From Histomonas meleagridis (lineage: Eukaryota; Parabasalia; Tritrichomonadida; Dientamoebidae), in NCBI GenBank assembly GCA_020186115.1, contig WSYJ01000013.1:682001-746000 (forward strand): DNA of 64,000 nt. Reading direction: 5' to 3'. The translations under genes and the position numbers were made by a program. How positions within the stretch are numbered: the stretch's first letter is position 1; every line of letters begins with the position of its first letter. Below are positions 19,360 to 29,968 of this stretch, one piece after another. The notes under the pieces are model-generated. The model ran no database searches and had not been told where the DNA came from. It saw only the letters and a list, made by a program, of their open reading frames with translations.

Positions 19360-20169
19360 ATGGAAATAAGCAGCGAACTGCTGGTTCTGATCTATCTTAT
19401 TATTGGATTTTACGTGATAATGTTTGTTCTAAGGTTTCTTTCAAATTTCTTCACAAGTACATTTGGTCGTATGTATTTATCAAAGTATGAAAACACTTAC
19501 GTTGTTCGAAACAACAATAAGATTCCTATCATCCACACAAAACCTGAAAGTGGTGTTTATCTTTCCGTTATTTATCAACTTACAAAGTCTCTTGACGTTT
19601 CAATTGAGCAGATCAAAATCATGAAACAACTTCTAGATGAAAAATTAGACGAAAACAGCTATGAAATCATTTGTTCCTATCCTAATTCCACAGAAAAATA
19701 TACGAGCCAACTTCCTGAGATACGAAAAACATTTAAAATTTTCCCTTATCAATCTGAAAATAGCTCTTTACTTGGAAAGCTTGTAGAAGGTACTATCAGA
19801 GCTCGTGGAAAATATGTTATCGACGCTCATGCCATTATATACGAATTAGATAAAATTCCTAAAGACGGTAGTTACTTCAGTGTAATTTCACCAAAGCTTG
19901 ACAACCCTCCTGTCTTTTACAAACCGAACAACATACTTATTCCTGTATGTGGATCTAAGGAAGAATTGATGCAAATATTCCTTAAATTGCACAATATAAA
20001 CATTTCCTACGGCGCTGGAACTGAGATCAGTTATATCTGCAAAAAACATAAGATTCAAATGGACATATCCAAACATATATATGGTCCATCAGCACTTTCA
20101 TTTTGGAGATCATTCTTTAATAATATCTACAGTGTGATTGTTTCACTTTTGTGTCACTTCTACAACTGA
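19360..20169 (+). CDS. ALG5/DPM-like family 2 glycosyltransferase, degenerate
   Basis: A 269-residue protein with an N-terminal membrane anchor (residues about 8-28) as in ALG5, the ER dolichyl-phosphate glucosyltransferase. The best match is LLGKLVEGTIRARGKYVIDAHAIIYELDKIP, corresponding to the GKGxAVxxGxxxARGxxxLFxDADGxxxxxxxxxL block of GT2 enzymes. The metal-binding DxD/DAD position reads DAHA, and the N-terminal VxPxYNE motif is not recognisable, so catalysis is doubtful. It may be a divergent or non-catalytic paralogue. A C-terminal hydrophobic segment (NIYSVIVSLLCHFY) could be a second membrane contact. Confidence 0.5.
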   Translation: MEISSELLVLIYLIIGFYVIMFVLRFLSNFFTSTFGRMYLSKYENTYVVRNNNKIPIIHTKPESGVYLSVIYQLTKSLDVSIEQIKIMKQLLDEKLDENSYEIICSYPNSTEKYTSQLPEIRKTFKIFPYQSENSSLLGKLVEGTIRARGKYVIDAHAIIYELDKIPKDGSYFSVISPKLDNPPVFYKPNNILIPVCGSKEELMQIFLKLHNINISYGAGTEISYICKKHKIQMDISKHIYGPSALSFWRSFFNNIYSVIVSLLCHFYN

Positions 20170-20459
20170 GTCTCATTGTTTGCTAAAATAAAAGTTAACA
20201 TTTTCTTCAAAATTTCCATTTTGTCGACCGTTTAAACATTAACGTTCTCTCTTTAGTTAATTTGTACAAATTAACATTTTTAAAGACTCGATGAACATTC
20301 GATGTATTGTGCATTCCAAATTAAAAATAAGAAACGTTTTTACCGATTTTTTTATTTATTCAAAAGAATTAAATTTGGTTTATGATATTATCTTCTTTAA
20401 AATCAACAGCAAATGGGTCTTCTTCGATCTGATTTGTTATTTTTATGGCAAATATATTT

Positions 20460-22012
20460 TCATTTTCTTGTTCTTTTTTCTTCGCTGCTATTACCTTCAT
20501 CAAATTCATTTATTCGTTTTTTATTTTTAATATGAATTAATAAAATAATAATTAAAGATATAAAAATTATTATTACTATTGAGACCCAAACAGCTATAAT
20601 TATTATGATTTTGTTATTACTTATTTGATTATCATTTGTATGTATAATAGTAAAAAGATTAGAATAATAACTATAATATGATAAATATATAATAATTGTA
20701 AAATCATAATAAAGAAATTCTGTTTGAATATAAATAAATGATGAATCAAAATATGATATAGAATATGAATTTGAATATGTTGAATTATAAATTACTATTG
20801 TTTGTGTTAATGATAATGTATATATCAAAGTAAATGAAATTGGATATGTTACATTACTTGAATAAGTCAATGAAAAAACATTTGATTTAGTAAGTGTGTT
20901 TGAATTCGTAAATGTGCATGATTTAGTATATGTGTTTGATTGTGTAAATGTTAGTGTTGGCATTGGCGGACATCCTTCAATTGTTTCTCCTTTAGTTACA
21001 TTTAATTCACCAAATTTATCACTTTGATATTCATTTAAAACCATTATATAATCTGTTTCACAGCCTAAAAAAGCGGTGTCTGCAACAAATAATGGAGCTG
21101 TTTGACCATAAAAATAAATACAACTTATGTTTTTACAACCTGAAAATGCATATTCGCAAATTGTTGTAACTGATTTTGGAATTGTTATATTTTTTATATT
21201 AGTACAATAATAAAAGGAATAATTTTCAAGTGAAACCACATTTTCTCCAATTATAATATTTGATAATTGATTACATATAAAAAATGCACCAGATCCAATT
21301 GATATGACTGAGTTTGGTATAATAATTTCCACTAATGAATAACATCCGACGAATGCAAGACTTCCAATGGTAATTACAAGATTTGGAATAGTGATATTCG
21401 GTAAAAGATAGCAATAATAAAATGAGGCATTCCCTATTACTGTAACTGATTTTGGTATCTCATAAAATTTTTCAAATTTTCCACCTGGATAAGTTTTTAT
21501 CATTGACAAATTTTTGTTATAAATAACACCATCATTTTCATGATTAGAATAATAGGGATTATCTTTAGAAACATTAATGCATTCAATATATACATATTCT
21601 CCAATTTTTGAAACAGATTTTGAAATTGTAATGTCATATAATTTTCTACAGTAAGAAAATGTATGATCAGAGATTGTTGTTACACCTTCTCCAATTTTAA
21701 CAGTTAGTAAGCCTGTATTATAAAATGCATATTCACCAATTATTTCAACTGAATTTGAAATTATGATATTGTTCATATTTTGACAAAAATAAAAAGCATA
21801 ATTTCCAATTATTGTGAATGAATTTCCAATTGTAACTTTTGGAATATTAATAATTTCATCACTAATAAAATTATTTGCTAAATATTTGTTTTCATCATCA
21901 AAATCATTAGATTATCAATAATTAAAGTTCTATTTCCTGCAATATATGTTTGATATGTATTTGTAAAAAGTAATATAAAAAATAAAGGAAATAAATATTT
22001 TATTATTCTCCA
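20460..22012 (-). pseudogene. BspA-like TpLRR surface protein, N-terminal frameshift
   Basis: Trichomonad BspA-like protein. The main frame (20460-21776) has many TpLRR units (ITISKSVSKIGEYVY, IIIPNSVISIGSGAFFIC, ITIPKSVTTICEYAFSGC). It then has an S/T/N-rich stalk with TxSxT repeats, one strong membrane segment (AVWVSIVIIIFISLIIILLI) and a short charged tail. This is the typical layout of predicted adhesive surface proteins. LRR coding continues upstream of 21776 in the same frame to about 21910. There it meets a stop, while a hydrophobic signal-like segment (YLFPLFFILLFTNTY) continues in another frame to about 22012 without an ATG. A one-base indel near 21910 explains this. The gene is therefore probably broken, or the base call is wrong. 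Confidence 0.8.
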
Positions 22013-22513
22013 AATATCATAAGTTCAAATTTAAGGATCCAATCGAAATTGTGTAATTTGAAAAAAATATAAGTGTGGTGAAAATTTTGATATAAACACT
22101 ATCCCATTATGATTTTAACATAATTCAACAGCAAATATCGAAAAAAATTCAGGTATAATAATATCACACCAATATTTTAAAAATTTAGAAAAATTCAATA
22201 AATTTGCGATTTCAAATTTAGATAAAATAAATTACAAAAATATATTTATTAAGGTATATAGGAAATTTGGCATCATTTTATTAGGGGTAAATCATTTTTA
22301 GTGAATTTTTTTTCTTACAATACTCAACTGAAGTTAAAAGTTATGACATCCTATCATAGCAAGCGATTGTTGAAAATATTATTGATCCTAATGATTTAAA
22401 AATAATTAAATAAATAAGATCAAAATCATTTACAAATTTCATTAACTAGAAAATATTTTCTAAAAAAGTTTTGTTTAAACGAAATCTCAAGCGCAATTCT
22501 TTACTTATTAAAT
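22013..22513. other. AT-rich intergenic region
   Basis: About 500 bases, very AT-rich, upstream of the BspA-like gene and downstream of the large gene. No feature recognised. Confidence 0.4.
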
Positions 22514-25500
22514 CTAAAAACATAACTCTGATATTCCTCTTATGATGTCCAATATTTCCTCGTCGTTTATCCGAAACTTCATCAATGTTTCGATGTCATT
22601 ATCATCTTCATCGCCTTCCAACGCGATGACTTTTTCGAGTAAGTTCGTAAACTTTTTACATAACTCCATATTTGTTTCCTTCAACAAGAACGAAATCAAT
22701 GATTTTGATATTTGTTCCTTCACTTTAACAATCGCTTCGATATCAAATTCACAAACTTTCGAAAGAAAATCAATGATATTTTCGATTTGTGGATAAGCGT
22801 TTGCGTTTTTCATTGAAGCAACCAAAAACGAAAGACATTCGTTCTTAGTGCTTGATTTCAAGATCATTTCATGGAAAGTTTCATATCCAAACTTACGAAC
22901 AAAGTGTAAAATTTCTTCTTGTGAAAAGATGTGAAGTACAATTATAAATGGAGCTGCTTCATCGAGACTAATTTCTTGTGTCTCTAATAACAACGTGAAA
23001 TATTGATTCATTGAATGCATACAATGAATGTCTCCTGTCATTTTAGCATAACACATCATCCAGAAGAACGATAGAGGCGATTTGTCACTTTTAAGCGTGG
23101 ATTTGAGTCCTTTTTCATCGGTCAAATTTGTGTACTTATCGTTCTTTGAGGTTTCATCGGTGAAGTGTTTGTAAAACATAGAATCTGATTGGAAGCACTT
23201 TTTGATCAATTGAAAAGCTTCGTTTTGAACGCTGATTGAATTTAATTGCATCAAAAACAACGATATGTAAAAGTGATTAAAGTCATTTTTGAGTTGTAAT
23301 AATGTAGCAATCGATATTTCGATATAATTAGGATATTTAATTATGTTTGAAATTGCTAATTTTTCAACTTCTTTATCATCGATAATTCCTAAGAATTTTT
23401 TGGTGAATAATGTATAAGGTTTGTTTGAATGTAAAGAATTTTCCAAAAATTTTTCATTTGATGAATTTTCATGTTTAAATATATTGATGAAAATCTTTAA
23501 GATTGTAACGAAATTTTTAGGTTCTCGATAATTATTTATTAAACAAATTTCTTCGTTATGAATTCGAATGAAATCGAATTTGTTTGAGAAAGAGTTAAAA
23601 AACGAAATCAAAAATTTTGAAGAAATTTTATCATCGAAATAAATTCCGTAATTAATGAAATATACAATGAAATGATTAAAGAAGTCAATGTTTAAATCGA
23701 ATTCACTAAATATTAAATATGGAATATAATAAATTGCTTTTTTAGGATATAATTCCATAAATTTTAGAATCGATTTCGGCTCATTCTTTACTAAATACGT
23801 TGGAATTGATATAAGATCTAAAGGCAAATTCGAATTACATAAATAAGGAATTGCGATTGAAGAAAACAATTCCGATTTAATATTATTCCAAAAGTTACTT
23901 ATATTTATATTTTCTTTTATTATTAAATGATATATAACTTTTTTAATATATTTTTTAGTTTTCATTTTGTTTATTAACTTAGATAAAAATATCGAATAAT
24001 TTGTTATATCATCAATATCACGAATGAAAGTTAATAAAACTTTTTCCCAGTTATTAATTTTAATGAAATTATTTTTTATTATTTTAAAGTTCGGACATAT
24101 TATATTATCTAAAACATTTTCATTTTTAATTTCATTATTAAAATTATTATTCACAAACTCATTAAACAATAAAATAATAAATGATTGTGATTCCGAATAA
24201 TTATTCAACATAATTTTTATGATTTCTGATAAAACTTTATCATTAGTAAGAGGATAAAACACAAAATTTTTGTTATTTTTATAATATTCCCAAAAAATCG
24301 ATCGAATTTCTAATATATGTAAAATTGTTTTATCTGTAATCAAAGAAAGTTTTTTAATTTGATGATTATTCCTATTAAATATTTTATTATCCTTAATTAA
24401 AAGCGTTGAATATAAAAACGAATTAAATGATAATGTTGTATACTCATTAAACAATTGAGTTTTAATCAAGTTCAAATATTTAAAATCAAATTTAACATAA
24501 CCTTCATTCGAATTAAATGAGAAATCAACAATATCACGTGTTGATCCTATTTTATTTTGGAAGTCATTAATTATAAAAGTTTTATCGAAATATTCTTTTT
24601 TAAGATTAACTTTAAAATAATTTAAAACGTTTTCACTTACATTTAATAAATAAATTTTCTTAAAAGATGATATTAATTCTGGTAAATAATGGAATACTTC
24701 ATTTAGATAATCAACATCATATTTACTTCGACCAGAGAAATCAACAACAATCGAATTAATGAAATCTTTCGAAAAATGTATTTGTATGAAATGAGACATT
24801 ATCATTGGTTGAATACTATTTGGTAATTTATGACATATTATTTTATATCTTCGTTCATTGTTTTTAGCTTTGATTAAATATATAGAATTCGAATTCTTTA
24901 TCTTTAAGTATTGTGATGGTTGAAATGGATATGCTTCTTTAAATGAATCGATTTGATCTATGGGTACATATTGATTATTTTCATTTATGAATTTTAATAA
25001 TTTATTAAATGTGTCCGAATAATTAATAATTGGATATTGTAAATATATTTGTTGCTTTGGCTTTTCAAATGTTTTAATGAATTTCGGATTTTGTTTTAAT
25101 ATTTCAATGAATTTAAGTGCTTCGTTATCATTAGAATTCTTATCTACACCATAAAATATTGGCTCACTTAAAAATGGAAATAATAAATAATCACAAAAAT
25201 AATTTATAATATTTTCTTTCCCAATTATATCAAAAAATTTAATTATTTTCTTATCAAATTTTATTAAATCAATGAAATCATCGACTTTTTTCTTATAAAA
25301 TTTTGTTTGTAATGAATTAAAATCAAAATAAAATGTGATGAATTTTAGATAAGAAATCATAAATGATGAAAAATATGAATAGTTTTCTTTATTTTTTAAT
25401 ATGAATTTTAATAATTCGATTTCTAAATCATAAAATGATACAAAACGAATAATAATATCAAAAGAAGTAATTGTTGTGAATTTATTTGTTAATAAATCAT

Positions 25501-28201
25501 TAAACGAAAACTCTAAATTTAAAATTTTTATAGTAACATTATCATCATTTTTAATGATTTTTGTTTGATATATATTAGGATCATATATATTATAAAAAGA
25601 ATGTATTAAAATTGATTTTAATACATTATCACAATTATTAATTTTAACAAAATAAGATCCGAAAACATAAACAAAATTATTTCTTAATAATGAATCAATA
25701 TTATTTTGTATTATATCATTAAATTTATCTTTAAATGTAATTAAAACCAATTCATATACATTTAAAGTAAACATAATATATTTCTTTTTTACTAATTTTA
25801 TTTGTTTTGATATCGAATTTAATGAATTTAATAAACACATAACAATTTCCTCATTTTGATTTTTACAATAATAACATAAATTCTCATTTAAAAACTCATA
25901 TATTAATAATGAATTATGATTTGTAGGGATACCTTCAATATTAAAAAGTTTTTGGATATAATTCGAAACAGATATATTTAACTTTAATTCATTCTCATAT
26001 AAATTCTTTTGTAACTCTTTAACAAATATAAACCCTAAATCTAATTCACGATTTATATTATTTTCATCAATTATTACCGCCAAAAAATTAATAATATTTA
26101 ATAACTTATTAAGAGTAATATCTTTAGAATCTAAAATCGAATATAATTTCTTTAAACAAACTGGAATACAAACTTTTGGAATAGTATTAAACAATGGAAT
26201 TAATTCATTAAATCCTTTGAAATCAATTAATTGAAGGATTTCGAGTATAACTTTTTCCGGGTTAAAATATTTTAAAAAGATTGAAATGAAAGAAGAATTA
26301 ATTTTAATGTTATTTAATAATAATGAATAAGGAATTTTTATTATATTATTCATTAATTTAAATGTCGGATTATTAATATTACATTTAGTTAATAATTTCG
26401 TTAAAGAATTTTCAGTTTTTATTGTTTTTATTCCAATAATTTGATATAATATAATTATATCATTTATCATATTATAATTAAATGAAAAATCATTAATTTT
26501 ATGTATCGAAATAATAAAATATATCCAATGAATAAATATATTAAATATACATAATAATTGTTCAAGTATAGTTATCTCACCTTTAACACATAAATTTAAT
26601 AACATATCTCTATAACTTGCTAAAATAGAATTAACAACATTTTCATATTCATCTTTATCATATATATTAATTATTCTCCATTGATCGAAAGGCAAAAACA
26701 AATTTTGTAAAAACAAAAACAAAATTGCTGGCGTTTGAGTTGAATTATTATTAATAAATGAAATAATCATTAACATTATCTTTTTAATATTAGTAATATC
26801 ATTAAAATCATTAATTAATACTTGGAAACTTAATGGCGTTTCTAATTCGAATTCTTGGAATTCTACACTCGACATTTTAATATGATTTTCTAAACTTAAT
26901 TCATACCAAAATAATATAACTGTTGACTCGAAAATTAAATACTTTTCATCTGTTTTAAATAATGTATTATTTTGTAATGAGTTATATATAATTTCAATTA
27001 ATCGCGATCCAATAAAATTCGGAATTTGTGATATTTTAAGTTTTATTGGATATCCTTCAAATAATATTCGACAAGCTTCACAAAACATTACAATTCCATC
27101 CGATTCATTTGAATATGAATAATTATTTAATAGTTTCCAATCATTATGATTCACAAATGAATCAATAATAATAAATGAAGCTTGAACATTCTTATAAACA
27201 ATGTTCATTTCATTCTTAAATTGTTCCCATGATTTCGTTAATATGGAATCAATATATTTGGGAAACTTGTCGCCCATCATAATTTTGGCAGTACTAAATT
27301 CAATAAGTGAAAAATATATTGAACGATAATTCTTTTTATTAGGAATTAAAAGACCTTTAACAGCCTTTTTGATCTTACTTTCGGAAATACAAAAAAAGAC
27401 AAATGGTATTAAAAAGGATAACAATGGATATATTTCAATATTTAACTTATCAAAATTATTAATGTAATCTAAAACAAGTGGAAATGGTTTGTCAAATTGA
27501 TGATTATTAAGAATGTCTTGATGAACATATGGATGATTAGATGAAAAACGACGAAAAATTAAATAAAGATGTATATGGAAATCTTCCCGGATCTTGGTCA
27601 TGAAATGTAAAATGGTTCGAAGGGATTTGAGAAATGTTAGAAAAGATTCTTTCTCATTGATGATATAGAAAAGAATATGAATAAAAAAGGAACTTGAACG
27701 AGAATATATTGATAATTGACTTTGAATAAATTCAGTAAAAATACTTACAATGTTACAGCCACAATCAACACACTTGGAAATAAGTTGCCCAAATGGATTT
27801 ATAATGGATGGATATTTTTGATATATCGAAATGAGTGTTGGATGTGTCAAAATTTGATACAATGGATAACTGACATTCATGCCGTTAGGCTTGTTTGGAA
27901 CATTTTTTAAAATTAAACAGAGAATATTTAAACATTGCTTATCAAAATTTGTGATTTCTTTTCCTTCAAGTTCATTCAATTGAGTTGCAACTAAAAAAAG
28001 TAGATGTATAAATGTTTTCTCTGGAGATACTAAACTACATTTAGAAAGCTCTTCTAAATATGATTTTCCTGGAATGTCAATCCAAATATTTGTTACAAAC
28101 CATTGATAATTAGTGCTTTTTGGATAACGATCAATGGCATTTTTAAAGTCATCAATTATTTCTTTATAAACTTTTCCAGCAACAAATGTTTCAGGTATCA
28201 A
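22514..28201 (-). CDS. Very large helical-repeat protein with a possible neurofibromin-like Sec14 region
   Basis: 1,895 residues. Mostly helical HEAT/ARM-like sequence with no repeats sharp enough to count by eye. Around residues 1120-1290, IVVDFSGRSKYDVDYLNEVFHYLPEL followed by KKIYLLNVSENVLNYFK and then FIINDFQNKIG resembles the Sec14-PH module of neurofibromin (IVVDLTHT...WFxxFP...VYIYNCNSWVREY...FIDxP). No RasGAP arginine-finger region could be found. The Sec14 assignment is tentative. The open frame starts at a TTG with a stop just upstream. An ATG at 28236-28238 is one base out of frame and gives MNLIEYFIATLTL before a stop, so a one-base indel or a tiny missed intron near 28200 is likely. 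AT content is very high in the middle. Confidence 0.6.
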   Translation of the reverse strand: MIPETFVAGKVYKEIIDDFKNAIDRYPKSTNYQWFVTNIWIDIPGKSYLEELSKCSLVSPEKTFIHLLFLVATQLNELEGKEITNFDKQCLNILCLILKNVPNKPNGMNVSYPLYQILTHPTLISIYQKYPSIINPFGQLISKCVDCGCNIVSIFTEFIQSQLSIYSRSSSFFIHILFYIINEKESFLTFLKSLRTILHFMTKIREDFHIHLYLIFRRFSSNHPYVHQDILNNHQFDKPFPLVLDYINNFDKLNIEIYPLLSFLIPFVFFCISESKIKKAVKGLLIPNKKNYRSIYFSLIEFSTAKIMMGDKFPKYIDSILTKSWEQFKNEMNIVYKNVQASFIIIDSFVNHNDWKLLNNYSYSNESDGIVMFCEACRILFEGYPIKLKISQIPNFIGSRLIEIIYNSLQNNTLFKTDEKYLIFESTVILFWYELSLENHIKMSSVEFQEFELETPLSFQVLINDFNDITNIKKIMLMIISFINNNSTQTPAILFLFLQNLFLPFDQWRIINIYDKDEYENVVNSILASYRDMLLNLCVKGEITILEQLLCIFNIFIHWIYFIISIHKINDFSFNYNMINDIIILYQIIGIKTIKTENSLTKLLTKCNINNPTFKLMNNIIKIPYSLLLNNIKINSSFISIFLKYFNPEKVILEILQLIDFKGFNELIPLFNTIPKVCIPVCLKKLYSILDSKDITLNKLLNIINFLAVIIDENNINRELDLGFIFVKELQKNLYENELKLNISVSNYIQKLFNIEGIPTNHNSLLIYEFLNENLCYYCKNQNEEIVMCLLNSLNSISKQIKLVKKKYIMFTLNVYELVLITFKDKFNDIIQNNIDSLLRNNFVYVFGSYFVKINNCDNVLKSILIHSFYNIYDPNIYQTKIIKNDDNVTIKILNLEFSFNDLLTNKFTTITSFDIIIRFVSFYDLEIELLKFILKNKENYSYFSSFMISYLKFITFYFDFNSLQTKFYKKKVDDFIDLIKFDKKIIKFFDIIGKENIINYFCDYLLFPFLSEPIFYGVDKNSNDNEALKFIEILKQNPKFIKTFEKPKQQIYLQYPIINYSDTFNKLLKFINENNQYVPIDQIDSFKEAYPFQPSQYLKIKNSNSIYLIKAKNNERRYKIICHKLPNSIQPMIMSHFIQIHFSKDFINSIVVDFSGRSKYDVDYLNEVFHYLPELISSFKKIYLLNVSENVLNYFKVNLKKEYFDKTFIINDFQNKIGSTRDIVDFSFNSNEGYVKFDFKYLNLIKTQLFNEYTTLSFNSFLYSTLLIKDNKIFNRNNHQIKKLSLITDKTILHILEIRSIFWEYYKNNKNFVFYPLTNDKVLSEIIKIMLNNYSESQSFIILLFNEFVNNNFNNEIKNENVLDNIICPNFKIIKNNFIKINNWEKVLLTFIRDIDDITNYSIFLSKLINKMKTKKYIKKVIYHLIIKENINISNFWNNIKSELFSSIAIPYLCNSNLPLDLISIPTYLVKNEPKSILKFMELYPKKAIYYIPYLIFSEFDLNIDFFNHFIVYFINYGIYFDDKISSKFLISFFNSFSNKFDFIRIHNEEICLINNYREPKNFVTILKIFINIFKHENSSNEKFLENSLHSNKPYTLFTKKFLGIIDDKEVEKLAISNIIKYPNYIEISIATLLQLKNDFNHFYISLFLMQLNSISVQNEAFQLIKKCFQSDSMFYKHFTDETSKNDKYTNLTDEKGLKSTLKSDKSPLSFFWMMCYAKMTGDIHCMHSMNQYFTLLLETQEISLDEAAPFIIVLHIFSQEEILHFVRKFGYETFHEMILKSSTKNECLSFLVASMKNANAYPQIENIIDFLSKVCEFDIEAIVKVKEQISKSLISFLLKETNMELCKKFTNLLEKVIALEGDEDDNDIETLMKFRINDEEILDIIRGISELCF

Positions 28202-28333
28202 GAGTAAGTGTTGCTATAAAGTATTCAATCAAATTCATTAAAAGAACTGCCAAAACGATCATATTGATCTCATTTTGACATTCGATACAACCTCTTCGAT
28301 TGTTTTGTTTGATTGAGCTCATAGAATTTATGA

Positions 28334-29734
28334 ATGCTTTACATATGTGATGTAATTTGGGGTGCTTCACTTACCAAAGCACCAATGCAATGGAAAATAG
28401 AAATTCGGCTTTCGAAGCTAGAAAACTTAAAACAAACTCAAAAATGCGAATTGTCGTGCTGTGTATTTAATGAACTTGGGGAATTAGGCCATACAAATTA
28501 TATGAATCAAAGAAATTTTGATGAGACAATCAAAATTTATTTGCCATTCTTATGTAAACTTCAATTCGCCCTTATTTCAAAAGCGCCAGATTGTAATTTG
28601 GTTTCCAAAACATCATTTGATTTGCAATCAATCAAAGATTTGAATACAAATTTATCAACTACTCTTAAATTTGAAGATAAGTTTACGTTAGCGATTTCTA
28701 TTATTGAATTATCGCTTAGTGAGACAAATGCAGTTGCTAATTTTGAAAATGAAATTCCATTATATTTATCAATTTCAGTCTTATCTAGTAGCAAAGCATC
28801 AACATCAATTACTCACATCTCTAAAAGAAATTTCATTTCTGAAGTATCTTTTATTGATTCTAATTTTTTGAAAAATGCCACATTTTCAGAATATCGATAT
28901 CAAAACTTACACATATCAACCATCTTAATTGATCTACGTAAAGTTATTTTGTCATGGCCAACTCTCATTATTGGCATTTTCACAAATTCAAATCTTTTTA
29001 AATTTTTGATCCAATCAGAAAAAGGATTAATCAAGTCCGAAAAACTTAACATGCAAGAAGGACATACATTTTTCATACCCACTATTCTACATCTTCATGA
29101 GTCAAATTCGATTCATCTTCATGAAATTAAAAAATCTTTCACAGGCATTACAAAGGCAAACATTTATAAAGCAGTTCAGAAAATCCTCACAGGCACAGGT
29201 TTAAATTCACAAATTATTCCTAATCGATTATCATTTTTTTCAAATCCTGATCTTTTCACTGATGACTTTTTTATGGAATATCCTGGCACAAGGACTCTTA
29301 ATGTTTATCTTGATTATGTAAATACCAATGAAGGATTAGATCTAGTTCATGTTCTTACAAATGCAGATAATAGAAAACACATATGCTACCTCAACCAAAA
29401 GCAACTCAAGGGAATTACCCTTAATTTACCCCAAAGTCCAAAAGATAAAACATTTGCGTCGATTCAATTCGAAGAATTAACCCCAAATGCAAAAACCATA
29501 ACTATAGTCATAATGTCGCTTTCTAAGCCAATTTCTTCTTTCGGTCACGTTGAGGTTTACGTAAAAGATGAGTTTAAGCGCGAAGTATTTAGGTTCCCGG
29601 TGGACTTCGATGATCAATGTAAAGCATACAAAATCGGTGAATTTCAAAGAAAAAGTGAGTCTGTCTGGATGTTTAATTTTTTAGGCATTCATACAAATTA
29701 TGAAACTTACTTTGACTTAAATTATGATAAGTAA
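28334..29734 (+). CDS. Protein with C-terminal TerD-like domain
   Basis: A 466-residue protein divergent from the large gene. The last about 130 residues look like a TerD/tellurium-resistance beta-sandwich. LNVYLDYVNTNEGLDLVHVL is at the usual LDxSAFLLN place. ITIVIMSLSKPISSFGHVEVYV matches the VVTIxxAxxxxFGQVxNAxIRV core, and EFQRKSESVWMFNFLGI matches the GELYRxxGxWKFxAxG end. The N-terminal part (KIEIRLSKLENL onward) may be a C2-like beta domain. TerD domains bind calcium in bacteria; the acidic ligands are only partly kept here, so calcium binding is open. C2-TerD pairs would be unusual. Based on pattern only. Confidence 0.45.
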   Translation: MLYICDVIWGASLTKAPMQWKIEIRLSKLENLKQTQKCELSCCVFNELGELGHTNYMNQRNFDETIKIYLPFLCKLQFALISKAPDCNLVSKTSFDLQSIKDLNTNLSTTLKFEDKFTLAISIIELSLSETNAVANFENEIPLYLSISVLSSSKASTSITHISKRNFISEVSFIDSNFLKNATFSEYRYQNLHISTILIDLRKVILSWPTLIIGIFTNSNLFKFLIQSEKGLIKSEKLNMQEGHTFFIPTILHLHESNSIHLHEIKKSFTGITKANIYKAVQKILTGTGLNSQIIPNRLSFFSNPDLFTDDFFMEYPGTRTLNVYLDYVNTNEGLDLVHVLTNADNRKHICYLNQKQLKGITLNLPQSPKDKTFASIQFEELTPNAKTITIVIMSLSKPISSFGHVEVYVKDEFKREVFRFPVDFDDQCKAYKIGEFQRKSESVWMFNFLGIHTNYETYFDLNYDK

Positions 29735-29813
29735 GAAAGAGGTCATTATGTTTTCTAATAAATTAACAATATGTTTTGTTTGGAAATTCTTTTCAAAATT
29801 GTTTTCCTATGTG

Positions 29814-29866
29814 GGTGTGCATCACACCTCAAGGGCAAAAAAACGGTTTATTTGCCATTTTTGCCC
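29814..29866. repeat. Two hairpins beside the recombinase element
   Basis: GGTGTG-cat-CACACC at 29814-29828 and GGGCAAAAA (29833-29841) paired with TTTTTGCCC (29858-29866). They sit between the TerD-like gene and the TIR element. They could be part of a transcription end, or of an older, longer element end. Confidence 0.5.
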
Positions 29867-29872
29867 ATAATT

Positions 29873-29924
29873 TTCAATTCTCAGAAAACTTTTTGATAAT
29901 AATTTTGTGTAACAACTTTCTCAA
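29873..29924. repeat. Left terminal inverted repeat
   Basis: Left copy of the 52-bp TIR; three mismatches to the right copy. Confidence 0.9.
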
Positions 29925-29968
29925 TCTCATATAAAAAATTATATGGACAAATTTAAATTGAGTTTTAA

